Positions 1-8,836 of a stretch of DNA of 64,000 nucleotides are shown here, piece by piece; the stretch's first letter is position 1; the number at the start of each line of letters is the position of its first letter. Under the pieces are notes generated by a model. The model was given only the letters and a program-made list of their open reading frames with translations. It was not told the DNA's origin and made no database searches. Origin of the DNA: Fimenecus sp045593555 (GTDB lineage: Bacteria > Bacillota > Clostridia > Oscillospirales > Acutalibacteraceae); contig JAZNWU010000022.1 in assembly GCA_045593555.1 (NCBI GenBank), forward strand, positions 1 to 64,000, given 5' to 3'. The position numbers and the translations under genes were made by a program.

Positions 1-123
1 AGCAGTTTTGAAAAGGAAGATTTTTGTCTGAACAAGGCAAAAATCTGCAGATATACTGCCGTATTTCAAGGATTTTTAACGCAGTTCAGGCGAAAAGATT
101 TCTTTCAAAACCACATCTTTTAG
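1..123 (+). other. Leftmost region, open reading frame tail of uncertain meaning
   Basis: The first 120 bases are open in frame 1 and end at a TAG at 121-123, so this could be the last 40 codons of a gene that begins before the window. The translated tail is rich in Phe, Lys and Arg and I recognise no family in it. It could equally be a chance frame in an intergenic region. I see no convincing promoter for the GH92 gene between here and its ribosome-binding site. Confidence 0.2.
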
Positions 124-158
124 TGGTAATTAAAGTATAAATTACAGGAGGGCTTTTT

Positions 159-2417
159 ATGTTGTGGCCTATTATAAGAATCATTGTTTCGGCAATCGTT
201 ATTTTTGAAACCGCATTTGCAGGACTTTTCAACGGCATTCTTTTCCGTGTTGTTGATATGCCTGAGGCAGTTACAGGTGACTACACTCAGTACGTTGATC
301 CGTTTATCGGCACGGGCGGTACTCCGTGGGCCTGCGGTATGCTCAGCCCTGCGGCAACAGTGCCCTTCGGTGCTGTAAGACTCGGTCCCGATACATCCTT
401 TGTCGGCGGTGCATACATCGTCAAGACAAACACCTCGGGTTATTACTACGAGCACAGACATATAAAAGGCTTCAGCCATTCCCGACTTTCGGGTACAGGT
501 GCAGAGGATTACGGCATCTTCCGTGTAACCCCCGTTACGGGTAAAAAGGATGTCGGAGTTATCCCCTATTCTCATTTAAACGAAGCTGCGGCTCCCGGAT
601 ATTATGCTGTTTATCTTCAGACGATGAACTGTCTTGTTGAGCTTACGGCAGATACCCATACAGGTGTTCACCGTTATACATTCAACAATTCAAAGGACAG
701 CCGACTCTACCTTGACGTTACCAGCAGAGCCTCAGGTAACTACGGTGCCGAAAAGGGCTTTGTGAACGTTGACGAGCAGACAGGTCTTATCACGGGCGGA
801 GCTGAAATTCACGCCGCTTTTTCAGACAGATTTGAAGGTCTCCCCGTTTACTTTGCGGCAACAGCCGATAAAGAAATCAAGTCTTACGAAATTTCAGGCG
901 ACCCGACAAATCTCGGCATTGACCTTAACTTCGGAAAACTCAATAACGAAAGCATTGAGCTTAAGCTCGCAGTCAGTTTTGTGAGTGTTGAAAATGCAAA
1001 ACTCAACCTCAAGGCAGAAACTGACGGTCTTACTTTTGATGACGTTCGTGACAATGCTGTAAGAGATTGGGAAGAAAGACTTTCTTCAATCAGAATGAAC
1101 AGCAGTGACGACGAGATTATGACAGTTTTCTACACCGCACTTTATCACAGTATGATTATGCCGACTGACTTCACAGACGTTAACGGCGAATATCTCGGAT
1201 TTGATAAGCAGGTTCACGTTGCTGACGGATATACGTACAGAACGGATATGTCTCTCTGGGACACCTGCCGTGATGCACATTCGCTTTATACACTCATCGC
1301 TCACGATGTGCAGAACGACTGTCTTGAAAGCCTTGTTGAAATGACAAAGACGGGCGGAGTTATTCCGAGATGGCCTATGGGAGCAGGCTATGCTTCTTCA
1401 ATGCACGGTGATCCAGCGAATATCGTCATAACGGAAAGCTATCTGAAGGGCTTCAGAGATTTTGACGTTGAGACACTTTATTCATATATGAAAAACTCTT
1501 CCGAAAACGCTGTTCACAGGTCAGGTCGTAATTTCGTCGAACTGTATAACGAATACGGATATATCCCCGATGACCTTGCAAACGGTGAAGAATCTGTAAG
1601 CTTTACTCTTGAATATGCGTGGGAAGACAATGCAATAGCAGTTCTGGCTGATGCTCTCGGCTATACGGAAGACGCTCAGAGATATTATGAAAAGTCGATG
1701 TACTACAAAAACGTTTTCAATCCTGAGACAAAATACTTCCAGGCACGAAACGCTGACGGTACCTTCGTATGGAATTTCAGCCCGTACATCACTTCTTTCT
1801 ACGATGCAGTTATGATTAAAAAATTTGCTGCTTGTTACTGCGAAGGCAGTGCAAGACAGTGGCGTTGGAACGCTCTTCACGACATTGACGGAATGATTGA
1901 GCTTTTCGGCTCAAAGGAATATTTCGTCAGTGAGCTCAACGACTTTATGAAAGACGCTTCACTCAGCCGTGCGGCAATTGATCCCGGTCACGGCTTCTGG
2001 ATCGGCAATCAGCACGATATACACACACCGTACCTCTTCGCTGATGCAGGCAGACCTGACCTTACACAGAAGTGGGTACGCTGGACTCTCGACAACCGCT
2101 TCAGCGACGACGTCAACGGACTTGACGGTAACGATGACGGCGGTACACTCAGCTCCTGGTACGTATTCTCCGCAATGGGCTTCTATCCCCTTGCAGGTAC
2201 CGATAAATACTGGCTCGGCTCTCCGAACATCGACAGTGCCGAAGTTAAACTAGGAAACGGCAAGACACTCAGCATCAAGGCAGAGAACCAAGGCAAAAAG
2301 AACGTATATGTTGAAAGCATAACTCTCAACGGTACCCGTCTTGACGGATGCTACGTCACTCACGATCAGCTTATGAACGGAGGAGAACTTGTCTTCACAA
2401 TGACCTCAAAGGCTTAA
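159..2417 (+). CDS. GH92 family alpha-1,2-mannosidase, membrane-anchored or secreted
   Basis: Calcium-dependent exo-alpha-mannosidase of glycoside hydrolase family 92, expected to trim mannose from host N-glycans or yeast mannan outside the cell. The N-terminus (about residues 1-28) is a hydrophobic signal or anchor. The family hallmark YVDPFIGTGG follows near residue 45, and the C-terminal block DGNDDGGTLSSWYVFSAMGF near residue 655 corresponds to the catalytic-base segment of the family; the usual Cys of that block is replaced by Gly. Its 752 residues are normal for the family. AGGAGG at 147-152 sits seven bases before the ATG and fixes the start. It is followed after 12 bases by the DUF4838 gene with its own AGGAGG, so the two are probably co-transcribed. 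The family call is firm; the exact linkage specificity is inferred. Confidence 0.9.
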   Translation: MLWPIIRIIVSAIVIFETAFAGLFNGILFRVVDMPEAVTGDYTQYVDPFIGTGGTPWACGMLSPAATVPFGAVRLGPDTSFVGGAYIVKTNTSGYYYEHRHIKGFSHSRLSGTGAEDYGIFRVTPVTGKKDVGVIPYSHLNEAAAPGYYAVYLQTMNCLVELTADTHTGVHRYTFNNSKDSRLYLDVTSRASGNYGAEKGFVNVDEQTGLITGGAEIHAAFSDRFEGLPVYFAATADKEIKSYEISGDPTNLGIDLNFGKLNNESIELKLAVSFVSVENAKLNLKAETDGLTFDDVRDNAVRDWEERLSSIRMNSSDDEIMTVFYTALYHSMIMPTDFTDVNGEYLGFDKQVHVADGYTYRTDMSLWDTCRDAHSLYTLIAHDVQNDCLESLVEMTKTGGVIPRWPMGAGYASSMHGDPANIVITESYLKGFRDFDVETLYSYMKNSSENAVHRSGRNFVELYNEYGYIPDDLANGEESVSFTLEYAWEDNAIAVLADALGYTEDAQRYYEKSMYYKNVFNPETKYFQARNADGTFVWNFSPYITSFYDAVMIKKFAACYCEGSARQWRWNALHDIDGMIELFGSKEYFVSELNDFMKDASLSRAAIDPGHGFWIGNQHDIHTPYLFADAGRPDLTQKWVRWTLDNRFSDDVNGLDGNDDGGTLSSWYVFSAMGFYPLAGTDKYWLGSPNIDSAEVKLGNGKTLSIKAENQGKKNVYVESITLNGTRLDGCYVTHDQLMNGGELVFTMTSKA

Positions 2418-2429
2418 GGAGGAAACTAA

Positions 2430-4319
2430 ATGTTAGCATATATCAAAGCTATATTCTGCGTTTTCGAAACTCTCCTGCTGTCAATCGGCATAATTCCCGT
2501 TGATCAAAACATTAACTACGGCGGCACACCGTATACCCCTCCCGCTGTTGTAAATGAAATGGTTCTGGTCAACGACGGAGCTTCGGATTATGTTATCGCA
2601 ACAGCAGACAAAACGGATGAATGCATAGGTACTGCGGCACTTGAGCTTCAGACTTATATTGAGAAAATCAGCGGTGCCGTACTCGACATCGTAACAGAAT
2701 CCGAACTCGGAGAAAACGACAAGGCTATTCTTGTTGGTGAAACCGAAGCCGAAAAGGATGTAGTGGAAATTGACCGTTCAGGCATCAAGGCTGACGGATT
2801 CCGACTTTACTCCGACGGCAAGTATCTTGTTATCGCAGGTGCGGACAGCAGAGGCACACTCTACGGTGTCTACACATTCCTTGAGGAATATCTCGGTGTC
2901 CGTTGGTTTACTCCGACACTTGAGGTTGTTCCCGAAAACGAAGACATTATAATCGATGCCAATATCGACAGAACGGTTGAGCCGTCATTCGCAGTACGAC
3001 GCAATGACTGTGCAGGTACAAATGATGCTCACCGTGCAAGAACAAAGATGAACGTATCGTTCTGGCAGCCTGCAACAGCATACGGAGGTGCACTGACATA
3101 CGTTGTATGGGACGCTTCACTCCCCTCACTTGTTCCCGATTCACTCTTTGCTGAGCATCCCGAATATTTCGCTCTTCTCGAGGACGGAACACGTTCAACA
3201 GATCACGTCTGTCTGACACATCCCGACGTGCTTGACATAACAATTGAAAGTGTCCGCACAGCCATTGAGAACAACAAAATGGGTGCAAAATATGTTCACA
3301 TCGGACAGAAGGATAATCAGAACTATTGCCGCTGTGAAAACTGTACCGCTCTTTACGAAAAGCACGGCAGTATCTGTGCTCCGACACTGATCTTTACAAA
3401 CAAGCTTGCGGATGCACTTGACGAAGATTATCCCGACTTTATGTTCACCTTCTTCGCCTACCTTGAAACAGAAAGACCGCCGACAGACCTTACACTCAGA
3501 TGTAATGACAATGTCGCTCCCGTTCTCTGCGGTCTTCACACAGCCTGCAGAAGCCATCCGCTGACAGAGTGCGGTCACTATGACATCCAGCAGGAAACTC
3601 TCCTTACAGCTTATGGTGAATATGAGCCGCGGATTGCAAAGGATTTCGAAAACTGGACCAAGGTTGCCGATACAACCTATATCTACGATTACACAATCAA
3701 CTTCCTGAACGTTGCACAGTTCTTCTCAAACCTCGGCACAATGCAGTCAACAATGAAGTATATGCACGATATCGGCATTACAGGCTACATCTACAACTGC
3801 GGTGACGGACATTGGGCAGCCTTCAACGAGCTTCGCAACTACCTGCTTACAAAGGTTCAGTGGGATGTTGACTGTGACGTTGAATATCATATGATTGACT
3901 TCCTCAAGGCTTATTACGGTGAAGATGCCGCTCCTTATATCAAGGAAATCCTCGATATTCAGACAGCACAGATTGCCGCAACAGCTCACGCTTATGATTT
4001 TGACTGGCACTACCAGTCAGGTTATTATCCGATTCACACAATCTCCAAGCTCGACAGACTCTGGAAGAAAGCACTGAATGCTGACATCACAGACGAACAG
4101 AGGTTCAACGTAGAGGTTGCAAACCTCAGCTGGGAATACTTCAAAGCAAATCAGTTCCTCGGAAAGTATTTCTTCCTGAATCCGTTCAGGCTCAAAGCAA
4201 ATGAAGAGCTTTACGATGCATTCAAGTCTCACGGAATCAACAGAGTTTCATCATTCGCAACAATTCCCGAAAACAAAGAAGACGTTGACTTTATGCTACG
4301 TCCGTTCAATTGGGGTTAA
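2430..4319 (+). CDS. DUF4838 domain protein, probable secreted glycan-active enzyme
   Basis: A 629-residue protein with an N-terminal hydrophobic segment (about residues 1-22) and then a region like the N-terminal domain of GH67/GH20-type enzymes (residues about 45-180: ladder of GTAALELQTYIEKISG, then GTLYGVYTFLEEYLGVRWFTP), typical of DUF4838 proteins. The remainder resembles a TIM-barrel-like catalytic domain with a paired-Cys patch, CRCENC. Members usually lie in polysaccharide-utilisation clusters; the substrate is not known. The start is fixed by AAGGAGG a few bases upstream. It lies directly behind the GH92 gene and is probably its partner in glycan breakdown. A strong hairpin terminator follows at once. 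Confidence 0.8.
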   Translation: MLAYIKAIFCVFETLLLSIGIIPVDQNINYGGTPYTPPAVVNEMVLVNDGASDYVIATADKTDECIGTAALELQTYIEKISGAVLDIVTESELGENDKAILVGETEAEKDVVEIDRSGIKADGFRLYSDGKYLVIAGADSRGTLYGVYTFLEEYLGVRWFTPTLEVVPENEDIIIDANIDRTVEPSFAVRRNDCAGTNDAHRARTKMNVSFWQPATAYGGALTYVVWDASLPSLVPDSLFAEHPEYFALLEDGTRSTDHVCLTHPDVLDITIESVRTAIENNKMGAKYVHIGQKDNQNYCRCENCTALYEKHGSICAPTLIFTNKLADALDEDYPDFMFTFFAYLETERPPTDLTLRCNDNVAPVLCGLHTACRSHPLTECGHYDIQQETLLTAYGEYEPRIAKDFENWTKVADTTYIYDYTINFLNVAQFFSNLGTMQSTMKYMHDIGITGYIYNCGDGHWAAFNELRNYLLTKVQWDVDCDVEYHMIDFLKAYYGEDAAPYIKEILDIQTAQIAATAHAYDFDWHYQSGYYPIHTISKLDRLWKKALNADITDEQRFNVEVANLSWEYFKANQFLGKYFFLNPFRLKANEELYDAFKSHGINRVSSFATIPENKEDVDFMLRPFNWG

Positions 4320-4326
4320 GAAAAAG

Positions 4327-4352
4327 CCGAGAGTCGTTGACTCTCGGTTTTC
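4327..4352. terminator. Bidirectional intrinsic terminator
   Basis: Perfect nine-base stem CCGAGAGTC/GACTCTCGG with a three-base loop. T-rich sequence follows on the plus strand and five As precede it (Ts on the minus strand), so it can end both the GH92-DUF4838 transcript and the convergent GH98-like gene. Confidence 0.9.
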
Positions 4353-4366
4353 TTTGTTTATTCTGA

Positions 4367-6301
4367 TTATTCAACCGTAATCTGCACTCTGCCGTTTGAG
4401 ATAACCTTAAGAGTAAGGGTTGCGGTTTCTGCATTCCAGGTTTCGCTGAGCTTTGCACCGTTTGTACCTGCTGCGGACACTGTCGGCTTTTCACTGAATC
4501 CCTTAAGCTCGATAGTTGTTTCACGGAAGTTCTTCGGGTCACTTCTCTTCTCACCGAAAGCATATTTGCACATAAACTCGTACTCAGATTCACGTCCGTT
4601 GCAAACATCGTCAGTATCAAGTCTGAGATTACACATATCAATATTGATTCTGTCATCATCCTCGGTGATTATAGCATAGGTGTGTGCCTCAAGCTTAAGA
4701 TCAATATTCTTCTGTGTTTCGGGCAATGTGTAATTGACCGTCTGCATTGCATCAATTGTTTTGTTCTCGTTGCTGTTGAAAGCATAAATGTGGTCATTGA
4801 TGTCAAACAGCACTCCATCACCTGTGTAGATCTTCTCATAATACTTATTGAAGAAATTTACTTTAATCGGGTTTATAAACAGGAAACGGAAGAAATAATT
4901 GAAGTCGTTAAGAATGAATGCATCCGGTAAAACTTCCTTTGCATCCGAATAAATCGGAAGTATCGGCATCACGTAATACCTGCCTGTTGACGGAACCCAG
5001 TCCTTTGTACAGTCAAGATAAATGTTCGTAAACTTCTCCTGGAAGAATGTGAACTTGTCACAGTAGAGTCCCTGAAGAACGTGTGCATCGTTACCCATAA
5101 GTGCATTTGCAATAGGATTGGTCATTTTATATGCGACCTTGATTTCGTCCTTTACCTGATCCTTATCCGGCACTGAGCCGTTGAGCACATACTGATAGAA
5201 CGGATAAAGCACATCGTAGAATGTCGGCGTCATAATAACGTCAGTACCGATATACTGGTAAAGTCCGCCTCGGCTGAAGGTTCCTTCAATGGCATAAACC
5301 GTTGCACCTGCAACCGCGTCGGCAATCATATCAATACCGTAGAGTGCGGGAGGATATTTCGCTGTATGAATTGCGTCAGCTTCATTAGGACCTACACCGA
5401 GATCATCATAATCTATGAAACCCTCCTCATACCAGAGGAAGTTTTCAAGATTCACGCCCCAGTTGCCGCAGACACCGTCCAGCCAACATCCGAAGATATT
5501 TGCCTGAGAAGCGAAGTGTCTGCCGTGACCGTTGTGCTTATCCATAATAATTATGTTTTCGCTGTTGTTCTTGAACATATCATAAAGCTCTCTGTCCTTG
5601 AGAACATGATTAACGTAATTGGATTTCTGCCAATAGATATATTCCATATCCTGCCAGATAAAGAGTCCACCGTTTTCAATACAAGCCTTAACGCAGGACT
5701 TCATTCGTGCAAGGATGTTTTTGTGAACACCTTGGTCGTCGGTAACTCCTTCATAAGCAAGCTTTTTATTTGTAACACCGTTTGTTGAAAGCTCAACCTG
5801 AACAAAGCCCATAAGCACTGTGTACTTCTTAAAGAAATCGGAAAGCTGTTCCTGTGTGAACGGATCACGCTGCTTGCTTGTGCAGAAGCATTCTGACTGA
5901 AGAACAACAGGAATATTTGCGACCTCGAGAAGGTCAAGCAAGCCGTACCAATAATCAAGCTGTTCCTGAGGTGTCATATAAGCAGGACCCTCGTCCATAT
6001 AGATAACGGTAAAGTTTCTTACATCCTCGGGTAATGCATAATACGTCTTGATTGCCGAATCAGCCGCAACCTCAGGAATATGCATATTACCTACCGGAGC
6101 ATTTCTTATCATAAACAGCGGATTTTCCTCGTCAACATACAGACGCAAGCCTTCAACCTGCTTACGTGTTCTCGGTTGAGTTGACTGAGTTTCAAGCTCG
6201 GGAAGATTAACGTATTCACTTTGCGTTCCCGTAGCCGCAACCTGCAAGGGCATCAGCATAACACAAAGCACTGCAAGAACTAAACATAATACTTTTTTCA
6301 T
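4367..6301 (-). CDS. GH98-like secreted glycoside hydrolase
   Basis: A 644-residue secreted protein. A lipid-free signal peptide (residues 1-23, ending AAT) is followed by a catalytic-like region. Segments such as NPLFMIRNAPV, LPEDVRNFTVIYMDEGP, FIWQDMEYIYW and IFGCWLDGVCGNWGVNLENF resemble glycoside hydrolase family 98, the endo-beta-galactosidases that release blood-group A/B trisaccharides from mucin glycans. The C-terminal 130 residues look like a beta-sandwich. GGAGGG nine bases upstream supports the ATG start. It is monocistronic, convergent with the GH92 pair, and the terminator at 4327-4352 serves its end. The family assignment comes from remembered sequence patterns, not a search; a divergent relative of GH98 is the main alternative. 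Confidence 0.6.
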   Translation of the reverse strand: MKKVLCLVLAVLCVMLMPLQVAATGTQSEYVNLPELETQSTQPRTRKQVEGLRLYVDEENPLFMIRNAPVGNMHIPEVAADSAIKTYYALPEDVRNFTVIYMDEGPAYMTPQEQLDYWYGLLDLLEVANIPVVLQSECFCTSKQRDPFTQEQLSDFFKKYTVLMGFVQVELSTNGVTNKKLAYEGVTDDQGVHKNILARMKSCVKACIENGGLFIWQDMEYIYWQKSNYVNHVLKDRELYDMFKNNSENIIIMDKHNGHGRHFASQANIFGCWLDGVCGNWGVNLENFLWYEEGFIDYDDLGVGPNEADAIHTAKYPPALYGIDMIADAVAGATVYAIEGTFSRGGLYQYIGTDVIMTPTFYDVLYPFYQYVLNGSVPDKDQVKDEIKVAYKMTNPIANALMGNDAHVLQGLYCDKFTFFQEKFTNIYLDCTKDWVPSTGRYYVMPILPIYSDAKEVLPDAFILNDFNYFFRFLFINPIKVNFFNKYYEKIYTGDGVLFDINDHIYAFNSNENKTIDAMQTVNYTLPETQKNIDLKLEAHTYAIITEDDDRINIDMCNLRLDTDDVCNGRESEYEFMCKYAFGEKRSDPKNFRETTIELKGFSEKPTVSAAGTNGAKLSETWNAETATLTLKVISNGRVQITVE

Positions 6302-6354
6302 AAAGCATCCCTCCGATTTTCTATTCTAACACAAAAGTGAATATATAGGTTAAC

Positions 6355-6386
6355 AAAAAATGCACCTCGGAGTTATCCAAGGTGCA
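6355..6386 (-). terminator. Intrinsic terminator of the acyltransferase pair
   Basis: Read on the minus strand, TGCACCTTGGA and TCCGAGGTGCA form an 11-base stem (one G-T pair) with a TAAC loop, followed by six Ts. It lies six bases after the stop of the DUF5596-like gene. Confidence 0.9.
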
Positions 6387-6392
6387 CAAAAA

Positions 6393-7343
6393 TCAATAAC
6401 CGTATTTTTCTCTGAATTCTTCTCTTGTATTACGTGTGAGAAGCTTCTCACCGTCAAAGATAAGAATGCAGTAAGCGTGTCCGCACTTCTTACCCTGCTC
6501 AAACCACTCAGCAAAAGCTCTCTGCATGCTTGTATTTCTCGGGAGCTCGTGCACACGTTTGTGTTCGTTTTCTACGCCGTAAATTCTCCATGCATCGCCG
6601 AAGTCGTATGTTCTTGTGATATCAAGCGGCTCGTAGTCGAGAATAAAATCTCTTACCTTTGACTTTTCGGGAAGAATATTGAGGTTGTCGGGATAGAGAA
6701 GCCATGAACCACAGCACACTACCATCGGACCACCGTTAAACCTGTCCTTGAAGAATTCGTAAGCCTTTTTGTATGAATCCATTCTCACTTCATAATCAAG
6801 GCTGCCGAGATGTGACGGAATATGCATACCGAGTACGAACTGGCTGTCGTGAAGCTCAATGCCGTGCTCGTAATAGAAATCCTCACAGAAATCTGCAAGC
6901 TCATACTGGAATCTGCCGATACCGAAACGCTCAAGAGTATAGAACTGCTTGAACCAGCCCTCAACAAATACACCGGGAACACCGTAGTTTTCAATACATT
7001 CGAGCATCTTTACCTTAAGGTCGATGATTGTGTTCCAGTAAATCTCCTCGCTGATACCCTTTTTCTTATAAAGTGCGAGCAACGGCTTTGTACAGTTGAT
7101 AAGCAATACGAGCTTTACAGTGTGCTCGTGCTCCCCGATCATCTCCGCAAGTGCTGTTACCTTATCCTTGAAAGCGTCAAAGTTCTTCTTTTTAAGCCAG
7201 TAAGCACGATACATTGACTCATAGAGTGCGTTTGCTTTTTCATTCTTGAGAATCTTCTCTTCAGCTCTGATAATTACTTCTTTTGCTTCTGCAGGATATT
7301 CCTGCTTTTCCATTACAAGAAGTGCGTGATTGTAATTCTTCAT
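6393..7343 (-). CDS. Acyltransferase domain-containing protein (DUF5596/NAT_N-GNAT_C type)
   Basis: A protein of 316 residues resembling the two-domain NAT_N plus GNAT_C proteins (formerly DUF5596), which carry a GNAT-like acyl-CoA fold. No catalytic assignment can be made from the sequence. The conserved-looking centre (FGIGRFQYEL, LGMHIPSHLG, YKKAYEFFKDRF, CCGSWLLYPDN) is typical of the family. I place the start at 7343, not at the in-frame ATG at 7370: AAGGAGT lies at the correct distance from 7343, and the upstream codons would overlap the preceding gene. The stop codon of the GNAT gene ahead is part of this ribosome-binding site, so the two are translationally linked. The pair ends at the terminator at 6355-6386. 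Confidence 0.65.
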   Translation of the reverse strand: MKNYNHALLVMEKQEYPAEAKEVIIRAEEKILKNEKANALYESMYRAYWLKKKNFDAFKDKVTALAEMIGEHEHTVKLVLLINCTKPLLALYKKKGISEEIYWNTIIDLKVKMLECIENYGVPGVFVEGWFKQFYTLERFGIGRFQYELADFCEDFYYEHGIELHDSQFVLGMHIPSHLGSLDYEVRMDSYKKAYEFFKDRFNGGPMVVCCGSWLLYPDNLNILPEKSKVRDFILDYEPLDITRTYDFGDAWRIYGVENEHKRVHELPRNTSMQRAFAEWFEQGKKCGHAYCILIFDGEKLLTRNTREEFREKYGY

Positions 7344-7347
7344 ATTC

Positions 7348-7947
7348 TTACTCCTTATCTTCAGGTGCATAGACCATATAATAGTTGTGGATTTTTTCGA
7401 GCTTATAAAACTCTTCCTTGATTACCTTAAATCCGAGCTTTTCATAAAAGCCGACATTGTCGGGATTCTGCGTTTCAAGACCTATCTTGTAGCCCTGAGG
7501 GACAAATTCTTCAATGCCTTTGAGTATCATCTCTTTCGCAATACCCTTGCCCTGATGCTTCGGGTCAACAAAAACGGGAGAGATTATAAGTGTATTCTTC
7601 TCAAACACCTTTGAGTCAAGGTGGCTGTATGCCATAAGGGTTCTGACCGTTGAATCTATGTAATAGCAAAGGAACACCCAGTTGGGGCATTTGAGAAAAT
7701 CCAGAACGGTATACTCGTTGTGAGCATCTCTCCAGACGCAAAGTGCCCTCGCCTCATCATCAACATAGAAAACGTCGCACTTATTGGAAGAAGTAAGCCT
7801 TTCCAGAAGGAAGTGATAGACAAATTTCTTTCGTCTTCCGACATTTTTCGTTGCATAAGCGTGGACAGGGTCATTGACAAAGCTTTCTGCCGCCATACGG
7901 GCATAATACTTCAGCGTTTCTCTGTCAAGTTCAGTTACTCTTTTCAT
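7348..7947 (-). CDS. GNAT family N-acetyltransferase
   Basis: A 199-residue single-domain GNAT acetyltransferase. The acetyl-CoA-binding motif A is seen as ISPVFVDPKHQGKGIAKEMI near residues 121-140, and the late motif B appears as PDNVGFYEKLGFKV. The substrate cannot be told. GCGAGG seven bases before the ATG is an acceptable ribosome-binding site. Its 3' end contains the AAGGAGT that serves the downstream acyltransferase gene, making a two-gene operon. Confidence 0.85.
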   Translation of the reverse strand: MKRVTELDRETLKYYARMAAESFVNDPVHAYATKNVGRRKKFVYHFLLERLTSSNKCDVFYVDDEARALCVWRDAHNEYTVLDFLKCPNWVFLCYYIDSTVRTLMAYSHLDSKVFEKNTLIISPVFVDPKHQGKGIAKEMILKGIEEFVPQGYKIGLETQNPDNVGFYEKLGFKVIKEEFYKLEKIHNYYMVYAPEDKE

Positions 7948-8027
7948 AAATAACCTCGCAAAAATTAATGTATGTATTCTACCATACTTTTTTGTGAAAT
8001 GCTACAGTTGATTCACACAAAGAAAAC

Positions 8028-8046
8028 GGGCGGTTTTCAGCCGCCC
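8028..8046. terminator. GC-rich hairpin, possible terminator
   Basis: GGGCGG and CCGCCC form a six-base stem around a seven-base loop. On the minus strand it is followed by GTTTTCTTTG, so it could stop transcription arriving from the right before the GNAT gene. On the plus strand there is no T-run. Confidence 0.45.
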
Positions 8047-8160
8047 AACATATTTATAATAACACAGAAAAACCTTGCGTGTCAATGCTTTTGACGTCGT
8101 AACGGAAGATTTCTGTGTTTTGCATAATTTGAGGGTTTTAAGTTTATTGAACATTGCGAA

Positions 8161-8189
8161 TTGAAAAACCGTGTTTTCTGTGTTATATT
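8161..8189 (+). promoter_or_regulatory. Strong sigma-70-type promoter
   Basis: TTGAAA at 8161-8166 and TATATT at 8184-8189 are separated by exactly 17 bases. No long gene follows, which is why the next interval is treated as a non-coding or small-peptide transcript. Confidence 0.7.
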
Positions 8190-8195
8190 ATAGAC

Positions 8196-8600
8196 GCAGA
8201 AAGGAACAGGTGATACCAATGAACAGGTAACAACCAGAGTTTCATTTTAAAATCAAATACAGTTTCTGATCAGATTCTGAAATCCGGGTAGTCATAACAG
8301 ACAACTCAAAGAAAGTGGTAAAAAAGAATTTCAGGTTTAATCACAACTAATTTGAAATTAAAATGAACAAACTTTAATAATCAGAACAAAATTTTAAAAT
8401 GCTAATGGGAACCTGAAATATTTCAATCAGCAACCGTAAAAACATTTAAAATGGAATTCAGGATTGTTAAAGAGCTTTCTAAATCAAGAAAGAGAGGTAA
8501 ATAAAAAGATGTTAGATATCAAGAGTGAACAGAAATAACCCTTAACCGGCTCAAATGTGTAAAGAAACATTCGGTTAAGGGTTATTTCAATTTTATATGA
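8196..8600 (+). ncRNA. Candidate non-coding or small-peptide transcript
   Basis: About 400 bases between a good promoter (8161-8189) and a long terminator hairpin (8533-8587), visibly AT- and purine-rich compared with its neighbours and without a gene of normal size. It can fold on itself: TTCATTTTAA near 8233 pairs with TTAAAATGAA near 8357, and ATTTCAGGTT near 8325 pairs with AACCTGAAAT near 8410. The octamer GAACAGGT occurs twice (8204, 8221). Two tiny reading frames lie near the 3' end: 8451-8504 (17 basic residues, no clear ribosome-binding site) and 8509-8538 (nine residues, GAGAGG upstream). Other frames look like short broken coding pieces, so a decayed gene is possible. I recognise no RNase P, tmRNA, SRP or 6S signature. 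Confidence 0.4.
8533..8587 (+). terminator. Long terminator-like hairpin
   Basis: The 16-base arms AAATAACCCTTAACCG (8533-8548) and CGGTTAAGGGTTATTT (8572-8587) are perfectly complementary. The 23-base loop has its own AATGT/ACATT pairing. The T-run after it is weak (CAATTTTA). Confidence 0.7.
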
Positions 8601-8646
8601 TTTGTGACGTCCGCAGGGGCGTTTATTTTTTTGCGTAAAAAAACAG

Positions 8647-8672
8647 AAAACACCTGAAATTGCAGGTGTTTT
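8647..8672. terminator. Bidirectional terminator hairpin
   Basis: AAAACACCTG and CAGGTGTTTT form a perfect ten-base stem with a six-base loop. T-rich sequence flanks both sides (CTTCGG on plus; CTGTTTTTTT on minus). Confidence 0.7.
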
Positions 8673-8779
8673 CTTCGGTTATATTATACCACACCCGACA
8701 ACATAAAACAAGACTGGTATTCTTATAAAAAACACGTTATACTTTCAAAAGAAAGCTTATTTTTTTCCGTTTAGCACTA

Positions 8780-8808
8780 TTGAATATGCGGAGCGTTGGT
8801 GATATAAT
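8780..8808 (+). promoter_or_regulatory. Promoter of the oxidoreductase-ABC exporter genes
   Basis: TTGAAT at 8780-8785 and a perfect TATAAT at 8803-8808 with a 17-base spacer. Transcription would start near 8815, which rules out translation from the in-frame ATG at 8780 and supports the start at 8837. Confidence 0.8.
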
Positions 8809-8836
8809 TTCTCTATATGTTCTGAGGAGGATTATT

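Noticed and set aside
8780..8836. Earlier start for the FAD oxidoreductase at 8780
   Set aside because: A consensus promoter occupies 8780-8808, and the only good ribosome-binding site is at 8824-8830, so translation starts at 8837.
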